A stretch of 64,000 nt of DNA, from NCBI GenBank assembly GCA_001972305.1, contig BDDD01002241.1:133199-197198 (forward strand). Reading direction: 5' to 3'. Below the pieces are notes generated by a model. It ran no database searches, had not been told where the DNA came from, and was given only the letters and a program-made list of their open reading frames with translations. A program made the position numbers and the translations under genes. This document shows, one piece after another, positions 63,549 through 64,000 of this stretch (within the stretch, counting starts at the first letter, position 1; each line of letters begins with the position of its first letter). This DNA is from Cephalotus follicularis. Its lineage: Eukaryota; Streptophyta; Magnoliopsida; Oxalidales; Cephalotaceae.

Positions 63549-64000
63549 TCATGATCTAGTAACCACGTATAGGTTGCGACAGTCAAAGTTAACGGGAATC
63601 CTTGGTAAAACACAACATTTGAAGCATGATGTACCAGCATGATCTGTGTGTAGTAGCGCACATACTGGATTGGGTCAGTGGACCCGTCATACTCCTTGAG
63701 ATTCGGGAACCGGAATCCTCTTGGGATACGCTCCATCATTATCTCTGGTGTGAAGGGCGTACAATTTATGCTTCGTACCTCGGACAGGTACCCCTTCGAC
63801 TGCTCGGCTTCTCTAAGCCTCATTTCCATCTCAGCAAACCTTATGTTCATGGTCTGCTCCATACCATCAATGTTCCTAATCTTGCTAGAAACCTACGATG
63901 TGCCTGTGGCAAGTCGGACTGAATGGTCTGACCTGCTCCTCTGTAACATTTTCGTCCTACAAGAAGCATAGGAATGTGCTTGGGTCTCTTCCTCCTCCAC
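63549..64000 (-). mobile_element. Tat gag, N-terminal half (continues past the window)
   Basis: Minus-strand gag remnant, with the frame opening at 63862: MEQTMNIRFAEMEMRLREAE (coiled-coil-like), then TPEIMMERIPRGFRFP, NLKEYDGSTDPIQYV and FPLTL. The left side is cut by the chromovirus LTR end at 63548. The right side continues upstream towards the missing 5' LTR. Broken. Confidence 0.8.

Larger units (their letters stand above)
40493..64000 (-). mobile_element. Ty3/gypsy element, Tat lineage, broken and nested
   Basis: The main element of the right third, read on the minus strand. From right to left: gag (starting near 63862), protease, RT, RNase H, a second RNase H, integrase, a repeat-bearing spacer and an antisense extra ORF. 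Two RNase H domains in a row, the gag motif FPNLKEYDGSTDP, and the antisense ORF beyond integrase all point to the Tat (Ogre/Retand) lineage. The element has many breaks and cannot be active. It is interrupted by three LTR-element insertions and its left part is tandemly duplicated. The 5' LTR lies beyond the window; I could not fix the left (3') LTR. A pyrimidine-rich run at about 42141-42168 could be its polypurine tract read from the other strand. Because it holds all the other insertions, it is the oldest layer here. Confidence 0.85.

Overview
The window is nuclear DNA of a flowering plant, most likely a eudicot. The evidence is an intron-rich class XI myosin, a type I MADS-box gene, an OXS3-type stress gene, a plant-specific FYVE gene, AT-rich intergenic DNA, many MITEs, and nested Ty3/gypsy elements of the Tat and chromovirus lineages. 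I cannot name the species.

Left third (1-16,100): host genes in AT-rich DNA. The 5' end of a FYVE zinc-finger gene runs off the left edge on the minus strand (four exons, start at 2502). It is followed by a decayed DUF26 (CRK-type) relict at 3445-3849, an LTR-like remnant at about 5.8-7.7 kb, a two-exon OXS3-like gene (10774-11940, plus), a single-exon type I MADS-box gene (14014-14478, plus) and a hAT-type MITE (15523-16100).

Middle (16,857-39,082): one myosin XI gene on the minus strand. I traced it exon by exon: 38 coding exons, 4,554 nt, 1,517 residues, every junction in phase. Three of its 37 introns need a GC donor. Its introns carry a Mutator-like foldback element with a 9-bp target duplication, a long-TIR element of about 1.2 kb, a tandem array of about 120-bp units, and a MITE-derived tandem duplication.

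Right third (about 40,500-64,000): a broken Tat-lineage Ty3/gypsy element on the minus strand. Recognisable parts are gag, protease, RT, RNase H, a second RNase H, integrase and an antisense extra ORF. Later insertions interrupt it: two solo LTRs with perfect 5-bp target duplications (55500-56389 and 56525-59089) and the 3' part of a chromovirus with its long LTR (about 59.9-63.55 kb), which itself carries a hAT MITE. The integrase/antisense-ORF part, with a Ty1/copia-like solo LTR, lies in a direct tandem duplication of exactly 6,276 bp (40493-46768 and 46769-53044) with a blunt junction. The two copies are almost identical except for differences clustered in one 0.7-kb block.

I found no convincing new biological system. 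The observations most worth checking are the tandem duplication with its clustered divergence, and the three GC-AG introns of the myosin gene. Exon models come from reading splice signals and from remembered family sequences; no alignment or transcript data were available.
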